Part shown: piece after piece, positions 11,957 through 23,513 of the stretch
Numbering within the stretch: the first letter of the stretch is position 1
Layout: each line of letters opens with the position of its first letter
Origin: Macrocybe gigantea
Lineage: Eukaryota; Basidiomycota; Agaricomycetes; Agaricales; Callistosporiaceae
NCBI GenBank assembly: GCA_011319805.1
Contig: SJRY01000026.1
Span: 1-47,802, forward strand
Direction of reading: 5' to 3'
DNA: 47,802 bases
The notes under the pieces: generated by a model
Seen by the model: the letters and a program-made list of their open reading frames with translations, nothing else
Told to the model about the DNA's origin: nothing
The model's database searches: none
Position numbers and translations under genes: made by a program

Positions 11957-12319
11957 ATCGTCAATTTAGACTTTGATATATGGTTGGTAGGATCACACTC
12001 TTTTTTGTACGGTTTTGTGCTCATCTCCCGTTTCACAGGTCAATCATGCCCTTCGAAGAAAAAACAAACTTACTGAGAATAATGGCAGCCAATGTCAAAT
12101 TCTCTGCTGAGATCTCTACATCTGAATCAAAACAAGAGTCCGCCGTCGATGGCAATCGTTTGTCCTGCATAAAATCACACTAGGGTTGATGCGAGCCCTG
12201 GCTTTCAAGCACAGCTCACCTGTCATGAAGCTAGCGTGAGGGGATGCGAGGTACGAGACCAGCCCCGCAATGTCTTCTGGCTGACCGACCTTGCTGTTGG
12301 GAAGGCCTAAGAACTGTCA
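11957..12319. repeat. Repeat R1, copy a (direct copy of 30427-30789)
   Basis: About 360 bp is shared, in the same orientation, with 30427-30789. Long blocks are identical, such as ACGGTTTTGTGCTCATCTCC and the stretch around CCGCCGTCGATGGCAATCG. Scattered small indels and substitutions show the copies are not recent assembly duplicates. The homology stops abruptly at AAGAACTGTCA on the right. Confidence 0.85.
12127..12306 (-). pseudogene. 3' fragment of a short-chain dehydrogenase gene
   Basis: The two last exons of the SDR gene at 30603-31844 are duplicated here: one coding KVGQPEDIAGLVSYLASP (12306-12220) and the terminal exon coding QTIAIDGGLLF with TGA at 12127-12129, separated by the matching intron. 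Nothing upstream of the GLPNSK position is present, so the catalytic Ser-Tyr-Lys region and the NAD(P)-binding fold are missing. This is a gene fragment carried by repeat R1, not a functional gene. Confidence 0.82.
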
Positions 12320-12587
12320 GGTATTATTTTTGAAAGGTTTCGAATACGTCTTCTTTTAAAGATAAGTCTCTCGTCGTCAGGACGGCGTTCGACGCTCTTG
12401 ACTCTTATCCATCTTCTTTCATCATCGACCTTCGCCGCCCTTTATTCTCAACCAATGCTTTAGAGTGCCTGTAGGTCCTATATCATCGGTTGTTACGATG
12501 GTGGATCAGGCTAACACTGCGCGATGCGACTTTCATAGACACGTGTCCTCCTAACTCGAGGTGCTCCGAGACATCGTTCGACGACCC

Positions 12588-13071
12588 GTCGGAGCAAAGT
12601 TTCACCAATAGCAACCCCAGGCCGCCTCTAGGATCGCAACCCACGAGGAAGAACCCGAGCTCAGCATCCGCCCCGGGGCCGCCACGTCCCTGACGTCTGC
12701 TCTCAATAGTGAAGGGTGATGATCCATTCATCGGGCTCCTGACGCCGTTTCCGAATCTCCCTGTGCGGTTAAGTCCATCCTTTCTATCGAATCATCGCGT
12801 CCTTGAACAAGCACGTCTTGTCTGAACTAGACGCTTGCATGACACCATGAAGCAGACGGCGTGGACCTTCACGGCCGAGGGATGCATGAATAGACCGACT
12901 GGCACGGAATAGGTGTACGTGAAGCCGGATGGCCGGACCATTTGCATCCGTTACAGGAAGCTGCAGGTGCTGTGCCGCTTCGAAATGCGGAAATTCAATG
13001 CCTTTGGGCAAAAGAATTCTTGCTACGAACCGAAGTGGGTAAATTTTCTCTTTCTAACGCCATGTTCCGTC
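12588..13071 (+). pseudogene. Decayed copy of the secreted Cys-containing gene (repeat R2, copy a)
   Basis: This segment is a direct, diverged copy of 24791-25292. The exon 1 end (FIGLLTPFPNLPVR), the intron and exon 2 (FTAEGCMNRPTGTE, then KPDGRTICIRYRKLQ) are recognisable. Exon 2 contains an in-frame TAG near 12910 where the intact copy has GCATGC (Ala-Cys), so one conserved Cys is lost. The upstream signal-peptide part of exon 1 is absent. Homology ends at CATGTTCCGTC. Confidence 0.75.
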
Positions 13072-13709
13072 ATCCGCGTCAGCTATGTCGATCTCGCGGT
13101 CTTCCACACCCATGACAGCTGGTATGCAACTCAGAATGAGTCCTGACAAGCGCGCTCTGGTGCTCGCATAGGGCATTCTGGCAAAGAACGGGCCGGCACC
13201 ATATGTTTCGTGCCCCATGCACAGGAAAAATTTCCACCCTTTCGGCGGGTAACTGTCTTGTTCCTGGGGAAGAAGACAAATACAAGCTCAGCACTTTTGG
13301 CATTCAAGTTGAAGACGACCAAAGTATACTTTTCTGCTCCGCCTGTCGAGGTGCTTAACAAGACTCTAGGCAAGGGCAGGACAATGATCCATCGCCGCAT
13401 GGTGAAGCCGCAGGTCATATCGGAGGTGGGTTGTGGTGATTGTGGCGATAAGTCTTTGGAATGGTGAATTAGGTCTATAGAATAGATGCGGAATAATGAA
13501 CGTACCCTTTCCTTGGTCATCATCGGCAGTTCTCATGATACCACACCAAGGACTTGCCTTTTCCAAGTACATGGGCGGAGTCGTCGCATGGACCCCGAAC
13601 ACGACAGAGCGAGGACCCAGCACGACGCTTAAACGTTGAAGAAAGGATGTGGCTGCTTGCGCATAAATAGGTGCAATGGGGCTCATCGGGGTGCCGACAA
13701 GAGTGACGG

Positions 13710-14015
13710 GAAGCAACACGCTGCCAAATCTGCTGCTCTTGCAGCCAGAAACTGCGAGTCGCGTGCCCCACGCCACCCTGCATGGGCATGAACCGTTCAT
13801 ACACCGAACCCTCTTCTGTCGGATTGAGACTGTCGTCCAGGCCCGCGGCTTGTCATCCGTGTTCGCGAGTTTGTGCATCGGCTCGTGAAAAATAATGTCT
13901 CCACAGCCTGTCATGAGGCTGATCACGTGCGCCAAATATGCCTCACTGGTCATGAAAAAATGCGAATCCGTCAGCATATGAAGCAGCAATCCTTGTTTGG
14001 TGCGGAACTTACTTG
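13710..14015. repeat. Repeat R3, copy a (partial copy of 22369-22560)
   Basis: Two blocks match the 22 kb locus in the same orientation: 13710-13793 with 22369-22453 (core CTCTTGCAGCCAGAA) and 13950-14015 with 22493-22560 (core TCAGCATATGAA). The blocks are about 155 bp apart here but about 40 bp apart at 22 kb, so a ~115-bp indel separates the copies. A 234-residue minus-strand open frame spans this copy, but it is not conserved in the other copy and I do not call it a gene. Confidence 0.7.
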
Positions 14016-15082
14016 AAAAGTACGGGAAAATTGGTGCTGTTTTACCAGATGGCGCCTGCATTGGCAGCAAGACGCCGCCCCCAGCTCAGATGCATTGGAG
14101 AACCTTCTACTCCAAATCTGTGGTAACGTTGCGATCACACGAAGGACGCTGCAAACGTGGTCATGTCGGCCTCTAACGTGCCAGTAGGGATCAGTAATGA
14201 GGTAGGGAGTTTGAGGCCTTGACCCTGCAAAGTGTCACAAAAGTTTTTCTGATACAAAATTCGGTTCCGAAAGCGAGCGTCGCAGCGTTCACAGGTAGTG
14301 TAGAGGAGAGGCATTGGTTGGCTAGTCGAAGAAAATTCTACTGTGAAAAGGCCAATTCAAGAAAGCCTCGCTGCCGTCGCTGCTGTTGTAGACAGCCACC
14401 GCCATTGCCGCCGCGTTACAGGGTCTTACCAATTTTGGGCTATCAGATTCTGTTTGTCTACCGATCAAGAAGCTTTGTTGGCCTCTGCCACCCGCTTGTC
14501 TTGTTACAGCATAGTTGGTAAAGGGTCTATGACCCTACGCATCGGACACTCGGCTCCTCAGTTCAATTCAAGCCAGTCACACAGCGAAATTCAAATAGAT
14601 AGGCCATCAAGAGAAAAAGGAAATACGCGTAAGTAAGCGAACTAAACGAACGTTTGGATTCTCGAACGCCAGACTAAATTCAACCACTGGCAGACATATG
14701 AGGTGAAGTCCGGACTACGTTCAAGGTTTTCACGAAGGAGACATCCGGATAACGAGGACCCGACCTTTTGGGATTTTAAAGGGTCTTGAATCAGCTCCAA
14801 TCAATGCTGAACCGACGTAGCAGGGCGACCCTATTGAGATGTTGTACTCGAATTGTCAAGTTGGTATCCCGCTTCGTTTCCATTCTCCCTATCACACTTT
14901 GACTCCATTAAAAACACAAGGCATACAATAGCCGAGAAGCGCTGAAAGCTCACGGAGCCAAAACAGACTTATCCTCACAAGGGTAGATTCAAGGCGCCTC
15001 TTTAAGCGCTCATCAACCATCCATCTCGATTTTTCTCTGAGAAGCGACTTTGAACCCTTTTCTTTGTCACTCGATATCAATC
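14016..15082. other. Intergenic region, no gene seen
   Basis: This is about 1.07 kb upstream of the membrane-protein gene. Open frames are short and without recognisable content. Confidence 0.5.
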
Positions 15083-15090
15083 TATTTAAG
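15083..15090 (+). promoter_or_regulatory. TATA-like box of the membrane-protein gene
   Basis: The sequence TATTTAAG lies 25 bp upstream of the ATG at 15115. An identical TATTTAAG stands upstream of the HNH gene, which strengthens the reading as a core promoter element. Confidence 0.45.
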
Positions 15091-15114
15091 CTGGCCACGA
15101 ACAAAGTCCTCGCT

Positions 15115-17181
15115 ATGTCTTATCCTTCCATGGTTCGATTGTTACTTTCCTTCTTGCTCTGGGTGTCCTTCTCGGCTGCACAGTACGTGTTATGATCTTT
15201 ACTCTGGCAATATTGCACTTATGTTCTACCTAGATACTTCTCAGGCGATTGGGTGCTTGGGGAATGTGGTGCTTCTCCGCAAGGAGTTGGTGCCAGTTTT
15301 AAAGCCCAGGTTTCCAGAGGTTTGTGTTTTCAGTTCATGCATGAGCTTGCAATGATTATTAGACTTCTTTTCACAGCGAGCGCGATGCAAATATTGGGTA
15401 GCCCTCCCTCAGATGCTGGTGACATCCGAGTATCGATAGATGGCTCGGTGTCGGGGTCTATTCTGACGAATCCTGGATGTGGTGTAGTTGTGTACAACCA
15501 TGACGGGCTTACTCCGGGGCAAACTCATCAGCTCGAAATCGCATTGCAAGTCAATCGAACATCATTTTCCTTTAAGGGCTTGGTCGCTGTGTGAGTCGTT
15601 TGTATTCTTCAGTTCCGTCAACTGACGATTATGATATAAACCAGCAACCAAAATGGCGTGCAAAGGACCCTTGCCCCGCCACTACCCACTTCGACCACCG
15701 GTGTTGCATCTAGTACGAATAGTGCCGCTTCTACTCCAACAAGTTCTGGCGTAGCAAAATCTAACAAGCCACGACCCGGTGTGATTGCCGGAAGCGTAGT
15801 GGGTGCAGTCGCTGCAGTCGCCGCTGCAATAGGTGCCATCTTCACGGTAAAAAACCTACCTTGGATTCAGAGTTCCTTGGTACGTCGTCTAGTTTGGCAA
15901 CAGGGTCTTTATCTGAAGTTTCTGTCAATGCACCAGGCTACCTTATTGGGACTCTTCGCTTTCCGTTCGCGCCGACTCGTTTTCCTAGCAGACAGCGATT
16001 TGCCCGAGTGTCAGGTGTGTTAGGACATCATCCCCATTATGTGCATCCAGTCACGTATTTACGCCTTTCCTTTTGTAGCTTGCATTTTTCGTCACCACCG
16101 AACCAGAGTTAAAGAGACTCAAGAAGACCAACTTGGTCTGGAATGTGCATTCAAATTTCCTTCCTTGTCCTGTCGAGTTTGATTGGTTTCTGTAGGTATA
16201 TCGTTTCGGCGGTGAACGTAAGCCTTTTATACCATTCCGCGCTTAGTTTCTTACTTTCTCTCAGAAAGAGAATTTCATATCGACATTCCTTGTTGGTGCG
16301 TCGTTTACCCAGTAGCGAATCGTAAGACGTAATCAGAATCATCTCCTTTCTAGGCGGAAATGGGGTCTTACAAAACTTTCTTTTGGATCGATTGAGGATA
16401 AGAATACATATGTTAAAGTTCTCAGATCTGCGGATGCTCCCGTAAGGACGGTTGGGCTTTTAAATCCACCTTGCTAACAATGTCTGATTCACAGGCCACT
16501 CTCAGCTTGACCAACGATGAAGAAGCTGAGCAGTATGAACAATGGACTTCATTAATCGGCGATGACGTGGATGAAAAGCCTAAGCGCAAGATCACTGAAC
16601 TTTGTGCTACTAGTGAATTAGGAGAATCCAGGAGAATCGTGCTTGGTACGGTCAACGAAGAAGCTGAGCTGTACTCCAATGACCGAATCCGACCATTCCT
16701 GTTGGTCGAAAACTTCGAGTATGTCGGATCGCTTGTCTTCGCATCTTCAACCAACTGATAACAACTCATAAAGCTCAAGGTTTGCCCTTGAAAATCCTGA
16801 TCTATACATCCATGCTTTTAGGGTCAGGTCAGACTGCCAAGGTAATTGCGACTGTCCTCGGTCATTCGTCGATCTCACCAACGTTGTTAGACTGCCTTTA
16901 CGGCGATTCACTCGATGTGCAGATTTTGCAAGACAGGATTACTCCTGAGGCAGGTATCCGTGTGAACTCTCTGAAGCCTGTAAGTCGTTAATTGCACTCA
17001 ATATCTAAACATGAATTCTGACCTTTGTCTCTAGTTAGAAACCTGGTCTGTGACCAAAGACCGCGATAGCGGGATGTTGGTCATAAAGCAAGCGAAGAAT
17101 CGAAAGGGTGATCTTCGTGCATTCGAATCGAAGCATAAATGGAAGGTACAAGGAAGAGTTGATGCATCAGGGCAGCCGTAG
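15115..17181 (+). CDS. Single-pass membrane protein, uncharacterised
   Basis: The predicted exons are 15115-15182, 15234-15319, 15377-15590, 15645-15846, 15904-16014, 16079-16135, 16196-16217, 16265-16295, 16354-16441, 16495-16718, 16774-16841, 16891-16979 and 17035-17181. Together they are open for 468 residues. Exon 1 encodes a signal peptide (VRLLLSFLLWVSFSAAQ). The lumenal part carries DAGDIRVSIDG and GLTPGQTHQLEI, like agaricomycete secreted/transmembrane proteins. A Ser/Thr-rich stalk and a helix GVIAGSVVGAVAAVAAAIG (about residues 168-190) follow. The cytosolic remainder is polar and ends in KWKVQGRVDASGQP; I do not recognise it. The part after 16079 could instead be a second gene whose start I missed. 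The join at 15846-15904 is uncertain because the intron also reads through. Confidence 0.6.
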
Positions 17182-18184
17182 CTGGCCTGGACGACAATCA
17201 TGATATGTGTTATCACTGTGAACCGGTTTATTCCTCAGTTCCGTTGTTCTCATTTGTGTCACTTTTCGTATGGCTTTCTTTACTTTCATGACGATCATCT
17301 TTTTTCATGTGCGCCTCACGGGCCTTAAAAGCTGGTGGAGCGCGCTTCTGCATCAGGAGAAGAGCGACCCAGTTTGCAATATAAGGTGTTACACGGGACA
17401 TTCAAACGGACTGTCTCGTTGATGGGACATTGTTGAATGAGTCCACGGTCATGTGATTCATAAGTCATACGAGCCATCGTATGGCCGTTCATCACCGTAT
17501 TTCTACGGCTGGCCAAAATAAGGCTCAAGACCTCGACGGGATGGTTACGGGTAGCCCTATTGAGCACTCGTACATGCTGTTTGTACAGTTACGGTGCACA
17601 GCTCTAGAGTGCGTGTTCAATGGCATGCTCAAAGGCTCAGAGAGATCCACGAAGCTGGTGTGGGACTCAGTGCGTAAGAGACAGTCTGGCACTAGCCGCT
17701 GAACGGAAGGACAAGATGGAAAGGGAAAGTTGGTGGGAAATTGGCCCGGTCAGGGTAAGCATTCAATGTACTCAACACTCAGCACTCACTGCCAGAGCAT
17801 AGAGTTGAGTTCATCGACACTGCCGTGTCCTTTGCAAGGGTATTTAAAAGGCGGAACGAAAATGTGGCTGACGCCGCTGTGAGGGAATGAAGAGGCTCAC
17901 AACACCCAACCGCCACACATGTGTCTTGCCATTCAGGTTCGCGTGCCTCGAGCTGCATCGACTGACAATTTTTTTTTTTTTTTGCAATCTTATGTACGGG
18001 TCCTTGCAATCAAGTTTCAATTGCATGAATCCTCGACATTTTTACTACCTTATCCCTAAAGTCTAGGCCAAAATTCTTTCATGTGCTGTCAATGTGCGTT
18101 GCAATCCCCAACTTGATCGACTCATTCCAGGAAATTTCGCGTCGCTGCCTGGGCCAGAGGCTTGCCTCGTGGCCGTACTGTGCC
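17182..18184. other. Intergenic region, no gene seen
   Basis: About 1 kb without a recognisable coding segment. A T17 run at 17967-17983 lies within it. Confidence 0.5.
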
Positions 18185-19207
18185 ATGAGCATCACGGCAC
18201 AGCATGGTGACTTGTCAGCCTACATGCAAACCTCCCCCAATGCCCTTGGTCGCAGGTACGTCTGCCAGCCCAAAGCAATCTGAATTTGCTGCTCAGTCAG
18301 TTAAAGGACAAGTTACGGTTCACTTACCTCTCCCCTCTCTCGCAGTCGACGCGCTTTGGAACAGACAAGTCGACAGCCCTTGCGATCTCATCCCAATACG
18401 AACATTGCTCTCACCCAGACCGCGGTCGATGAATACCTCGAAATCGAGTTGAGGACCCCTGACCTCGACCGTATCTACCGACATCTTTGGTGGCTTGGTA
18501 TGCCACGTCAATGGATCAAACCCCTTCATCGTCAAAGAGTTGTGCGCCGACATATTGTCGTTTCGGAACGATTGCACCTCATCGTGCGCGAAAATACTGT
18601 CTATATCAAACCCATCCCCCTTGTCTTCTGCATTCTGGCATCTTTCAAGGCTGGGTTCTTGGTGAACAGCAGCGAGAAGACCTAGTGCTTGGGTTCCTCT
18701 TCGTATCTTCACCTAATCACGCACGAGTCGACCTCCATATTGCCAATGAATTACAACACTCTTCCCAGAGCCCGTCACATGGCAGACTGGCTAATTTTCA
18801 GTCGGTCCTTGGCAGCCCACGTAGATGGTCCCAAGAATCCCCGAATCTTTAACAATCGCTACGATTTCGGCGAACTGCGCCTGGATCGCCTAAACATCCT
18901 TGTGACAGTATGCCTTGGCAAAATGCGTGGCTATGTGCGACTCGCCACTACTTATACTGAACATCTTCAATCTTTTTGGTCAATTATGACAGTTCTAGTC
19001 TTCGTTTTTTCTATCTACTGGCATTTTCGGCATTTCAAGTTGCATTGGGGGGTCGGAGCCTGTCCCGGCCGTTTCTTCTCTTGTGGGCATAGGTTTGCCC
19101 TTATAATGTTGTGCTTGATGGCGGCGTCCATTCTCCTTCCTTCACTGTGGTTCCTGGTGGTTTTCATTGACAATGTCATGTTCGCATTTTCTCAATCCCG
19201 CCAATAG
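18185..19207 (+). pseudogene. DUF6601-family membrane protein, frameshifted
   Basis: Exon 1 (18185-18255, MSITAQHGDLSAYMQ) joins through a 90-nt intron to 18346 onward. The family landmarks occur in order: RIYRHLWWLGMPRQWIKPLH, then VYIKPIPL (about 18480-18625), then DLHIANELQ, then NNRYDFGELRLDRLNIL (about 18850-18900), then a membrane segment with LLAFSAFQVALGG and a second helix ending FIDNVMFAFSQSRQ before the TAG at 19205-19207. The landmarks fall in different frames. Breaks occur near 18660-18740, at a T6 run near 19010, and near 19090, so the protein cannot be made as written. DUF6601 is a fungal family of unknown function with C-terminal membrane helices. One out-of-frame stretch reads ACPGRFF and mimics a P450 haem motif. 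Confidence 0.68.
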
Positions 19208-22200
19208 CTGTGAGTGTTCTCCACACCATACATGCTTGAATGCTCATAGCGTCTTTAGAGGAACCGTTAGTCACCATCGAGCTTCACCGATATTCCCGCC
19301 ATTCAATAGAAATACTTACCCTTTATGACAGTTTCTGCATTCTTGTCAACTGTCAACCAGTTACTATTGATTAAGTTGCATTCATGCATTATCTCTCCCT
19401 TGCACCTGTGTTTTTTTTTGTCATTCTCATTGAAAATCTTACACTCGCTCTGAAGTTTATCAATATTCAAAGAGATGTTTGACATTCGGAATGACAGAAT
19501 ACGTGAAGTTTTTTTTTTGCCATGTATTACATGCCTATCAATCATATCCGTTCATAAATTTGGAACTTGTTTCTCCCGTTTCGTCGTTCATGTCCCATCC
19601 CCACCATCATTTGCATTATTATTCAAGGAAATCTTGTTATTGTTGTTTGAATACAGGTGAAATGTAGTCGTCTACTCAGTGGCATTAGCTTGATGAAAGC
19701 AGAAATCGAATACAAGAAAGACATACTTCTCCCAGAGTCATGATATTGATGGGCTTGGAGAAAAGAGGTTTTGCTGACGTTCTAAGACTACTTGTCGTTC
19801 TACACTTCACGGTTACGAAGATTTTGTGATTGAAAACAAAGCAAAAGACCAGACCTTTGAATTGGGATGTAGGATAGGCTTGAAGCAGAACGGAACACTG
19901 CAACTGAACTTGACATCCTTCCTATAAAATGATGTTAGATATTAGGCGAAACTAGTGGCACACTAAGGACTAACTCGAGAGGTATCGTCAAACGGGGCAA
20001 ACTTGATCAGTTTCTGGTCGAGTGACGTCAATTGTGACTAATTGTCAAAGTAAGTCTGGAAACAAAACGAGAAATGAAGAGAGCATACACAAAGCAATGC
20101 AGAGGGTCGGTGCGACTGACAATAGCTATATCACCTGGCACATCCGTTTCTTCAGAAGATGTAGAAAAGATAAATGTTGTTCTGAGTCATTATCTTCATC
20201 GTCTTCCATGTCATCCTCTACTTGGAGTGTACCGAATCATTGGCTATATTCACTGTTCATAGCTACTCTCGGCTTCTTGAAATAAGAACTCACTAAAACT
20301 TCAATAGAGGGTTTATTAGTCGAACTTTTTCATCGTCCTTCATATCAAATAGGCAAAATCCAGCCCTGTCGATGATATAAGAGCGAAGATGAAGTATGGG
20401 GATTGTCTTGCACTATTACTCCAAACCAACTGTATTCTCCTTTGATCTATATGAAAAGTGGCAGTCAGACAGGAACGGATTCAAGTAATGATGATGATCA
20501 ACTTTTCTCCGAAAATGAAAGAACCTTATATGGCACATCATGATTGGAATATCACTAAATAGAAGCTAGAAATACCTTCCATACGACAGTCTGAGTTACC
20601 TTCTAGTGCGTCGGTCCAGGATGGCGAGGGTCAAAGCGAGCTATAAGTTATACAAAACATGCTGAACACTACGACCACATAAAGAGGCGCCTCACTTACC
20701 GTTACGGCTCGGTGAAGTTTCTTCGATGGGATATCTAACCGAGTTCCTATTACCAACTTCTTGACTATGTGTTCTCGTGGTGGCAGTTGCGCAGTCGAGT
20801 CTGTCGATGGATCTTCATTCGCATGATGGTGACTGACTGGACTGGAGTTACAATTACTATGAACTAGCATCAGAACAGAATGCGAGCTGAAATATATGAT
20901 GATTGCATTAACAGCCGTTGCGATATCTTCAGTAGCCTTCTTCGGTATATGATTATAGATTTTTTTCAATTTCTCGACACACGAAGTGAAAATTCCAATC
21001 ATTAGCCGAAGGAAATTTGTTCAAGCTGTATGATCCAAAGGTAAACCAAAGGTTGGATAGGAACCTAAGGTCGCAGAGGCTTCGTTGACAACAAATTCCT
21101 ACAAAGGATATGAATAAAGCTGGTTGGCGTGACCTGGAGCTACCTGAAGGTCTGCACGACCAAGTAATTTCCCACTTTTGATATTCGTTGCTCAAAGAAA
21201 TTGACCACCCGGAGTTCTTGGAATCGAGAGCTGAGGCGCAGAAATCCTTGGAAATATCCGATAGACTAGAATACGGGGATTCCAATCTTTCAACACTCCA
21301 GCTTCAAGACCAGATCAGATCGCAGCGAGCAATGATATAATAGCTGGGTGGGACACGCCGTTACGGTGAACGTTACAGATCCTGAATGCGGAGTGCCAAG
21401 AAAGATTATCCCAGCTGTCTTGGACAGAATAGTACGGCTTGGGCCATTGTCAAGGTAGTCGAGGACCACAGCCTAGACGTTTTATATCAGATAGAAAGCT
21501 AAGAGACTCTGAGTGCTGTACCTTTTGAATAACCAAACCACCGAACAGTGACCTATGAAGATGAGCGCCCGGTCTCCAGTCCTACATTGCAGAGAACAGT
21601 ACATCAAAAATATAACTTCGGAGACATACACTTACCTGCCGCTGCTCTCTAAATCTCGGCAGAAAGCCTTGGAGATGGTTTCAGCGCTAGTTCGTACGGA
21701 TTGCGACAAAACCATAACGAATCATAACCAAAGCGCATTATTCGAGAATTCGGAATTTTGCTTGGGAGCATGTCCTTGTCTTGAAGCCAATTGACCTGGG
21801 ACGTCTTTTCTTCCATGTTATGTCCGGTATGGCGCAAGGCCATGAACAGCGATAATGCTTTGAGACATGTCAGTCACTTTGCACGTTGGAATGTCAAATC
21901 TCTACTCGCTCGATATCGATCTGATTCCCTTTGTAGAGAACTTTCATCCTAACTGATCTGTGGGTACTTCTGACATAAAGGTCTCTCGAGCGACAGGCGG
22001 TATCCAGGCGCGGCGCGGCGACGTTGACATCGAGCTCATCGCAGAAGACAAGACAATGAAGTGGGCAAAAAAAATGGGGTCTGCTTCGATCAAGATAACA
22101 TGATAACAACAGCTTTTCACTGATTTCTTCACGTGTCACTTCCACAGAAATTCGGGTCCCATTTAGATCCTGCTAAGGCTAGGTTAAGATTAGGCCGAAC

Positions 22201-22296
22201 AAGTGGCGAAGGACAAAGGCCTACAGCGCTTCTCTCGGAGAAATTGGTCACACTAGGCACAGTCTTGGAATGTAATGCTGTGAATGTCCCACTTGG
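19208..22296. other. Gene-poor region with unrecognised open frames
   Basis: About 3.1 kb. The longest frames are on the minus strand at 20631-21002 and 20953-21285, which overlap and could be joined by an intron near 21070-21105. Their translations match no family I know and are Ser/Lys-rich. The rest, including 19300-19660, which is AT-rich with T9-T10 runs, has no recognisable coding content. Confidence 0.35.
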
Positions 22297-22560
22297 CAGC
22301 TAGAACCTGCAAGTCGCATGCCCTCATTCCTCACCGGTGCACCCTTTGCGGAAGGCAAGGAATGGCGTGAAGCACCACGGTGCCAAATCTGCAGCTCTTG
22401 CAGCCAGAATCTGCGAGCCGCATGCCCCATACCACCTATGCAAGGCAAGGAACTGCACAAGACAATCGTGTACTTCAGTATTCCTGACTAGGCATGAAAA
22501 CACACGAATTCATCAGCATATGAACCAGCAATGTTTGTCTGGTGCAGGACTTACTCGGAG
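22297..22560. repeat. Repeat R3, copy b, with an internal short repeat
   Basis: 22369-22453 and 22493-22560 match the two blocks of R3 copy a at 13.7-14.0 kb. In addition, a 27-bp unit (core CCAGAATCTGCGAGCCGCA) occurs at about 22401-22427 and in diverged form at 22298-22324, about 103 bp apart. With 13742-13768, that makes three copies in the window. Confidence 0.65.
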
Positions 22561-23286
22561 AGAACCGTAAGATTGCTGTCATTCACACTCAGTAGCTCCT
22601 GTGTTGACAACAAGGTGTTGTGGCATGGGCCCTATGTCCGCCTTTGGAGGACGCAGTTGAACACTCCCTCTCCCTAAATCTGTAGCGATAGTACATCACC
22701 ATGCACCATGTTAGTGACGTATAACGAGGCTAGACATCTCCTTGCATCAACGCGAGTCGGTACACACCTAATTTGCAATGACGAACACACCATGTTAGCA
22801 AAAATGGCAAAAATCGGGACATCGTGACAGTTGGATAAGAGACGAGACCGCAGAAGCATGCAATTCATCCAACGTAGGTATGGCCAGCCCCGAAGGGCGT
22901 CCATCGTGTGCTGCAGTGACAGGGTCTTAGAAGTTAGAGGCAAGCATTGCGACAAAACAAAGGTGCATGTGATAGTGCCGACAACAAAGACCTTGTCTAG
23001 TACCAATAAAGACCGGTGAGGATGGAGCTGAGCATTGGCATAGTGAGGAGATGGTGTGGACGTGGTCATGAGCGCGCTCTGGAGTCCGTCTTACAAACAG
23101 TATTTGTCCCAAGACGCGAACAAATGGTTTGTTGCGATTTGGTTCGATTCGCCTGCTTCTAAAATTGCAGCAACCTCGATTTCTGAACATTCAGGCTAAT
23201 GTCTCGCCATCCAATGATCTGGTGTTGACAACGATGCCTCCTGCTCCTCTGCAGCATCCCATCGGCGCCCATTTCGATTGGAGGGA
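22561..23286. other. Intergenic region, no gene seen
   Basis: Short overlapping frames on both strands only; no recognisable domain or RNA gene. Confidence 0.45.
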
Positions 23287-23513
23287 ATGTTGACCTGACA
23301 AAGAGTCAGAAGTGGTTTCATGGAAAGGCTCGTTCGATATGCCTACAAGTCATGTCTGCCCTGGTGAAGAGGTACGTTCCTCCGCAGACTTCTCTTTGGC
23401 ATGTTCTTCCCGGTGCAACGGAAGTCCTGCCCTTCGTCTCGTCAATGCACGTCTCCTCTGACAGTGCGATTTGTCGCACCAAACCATTCGAATCCTGTCA
23501 TCACGACTGATGC
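23287..23513. repeat. Repeat R4, copy a (direct copy of 27990-28219)
   Basis: About 230 bp is shared in the same orientation with 27990-28219. Identical blocks include ATGTCTGCCCTGG and GTGCAACGGAAGTCCTGC. Both copies can encode a short MSALVKR-like or MSALGKR-like start followed by a GTACGT donor, which suggests a duplicated 5' end of a gene, but I cannot identify that gene. Confidence 0.75.

Noticed and set aside
13366..14070. 234-residue minus-strand open frame over repeat R3
   Set aside because: It overlaps other frames, is not maintained in the second R3 copy, and contains no recognisable domain.
19030..19110. ACPGRFF stretch suggesting a cytochrome P450 haem-binding motif
   Set aside because: Surrounding segments in order match DUF6601 (HLWWLG, KPIP, YDFGELRLDRLNIL). 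In the DUF6601 frame the same bases read FSAFQVALGG, so the P450 motif is an out-of-frame coincidence.
23110..23170. GGTTCGATTC resembling a tRNA T-loop
   Set aside because: No matching acceptor stem, D-arm or anticodon arm could be folded around it.
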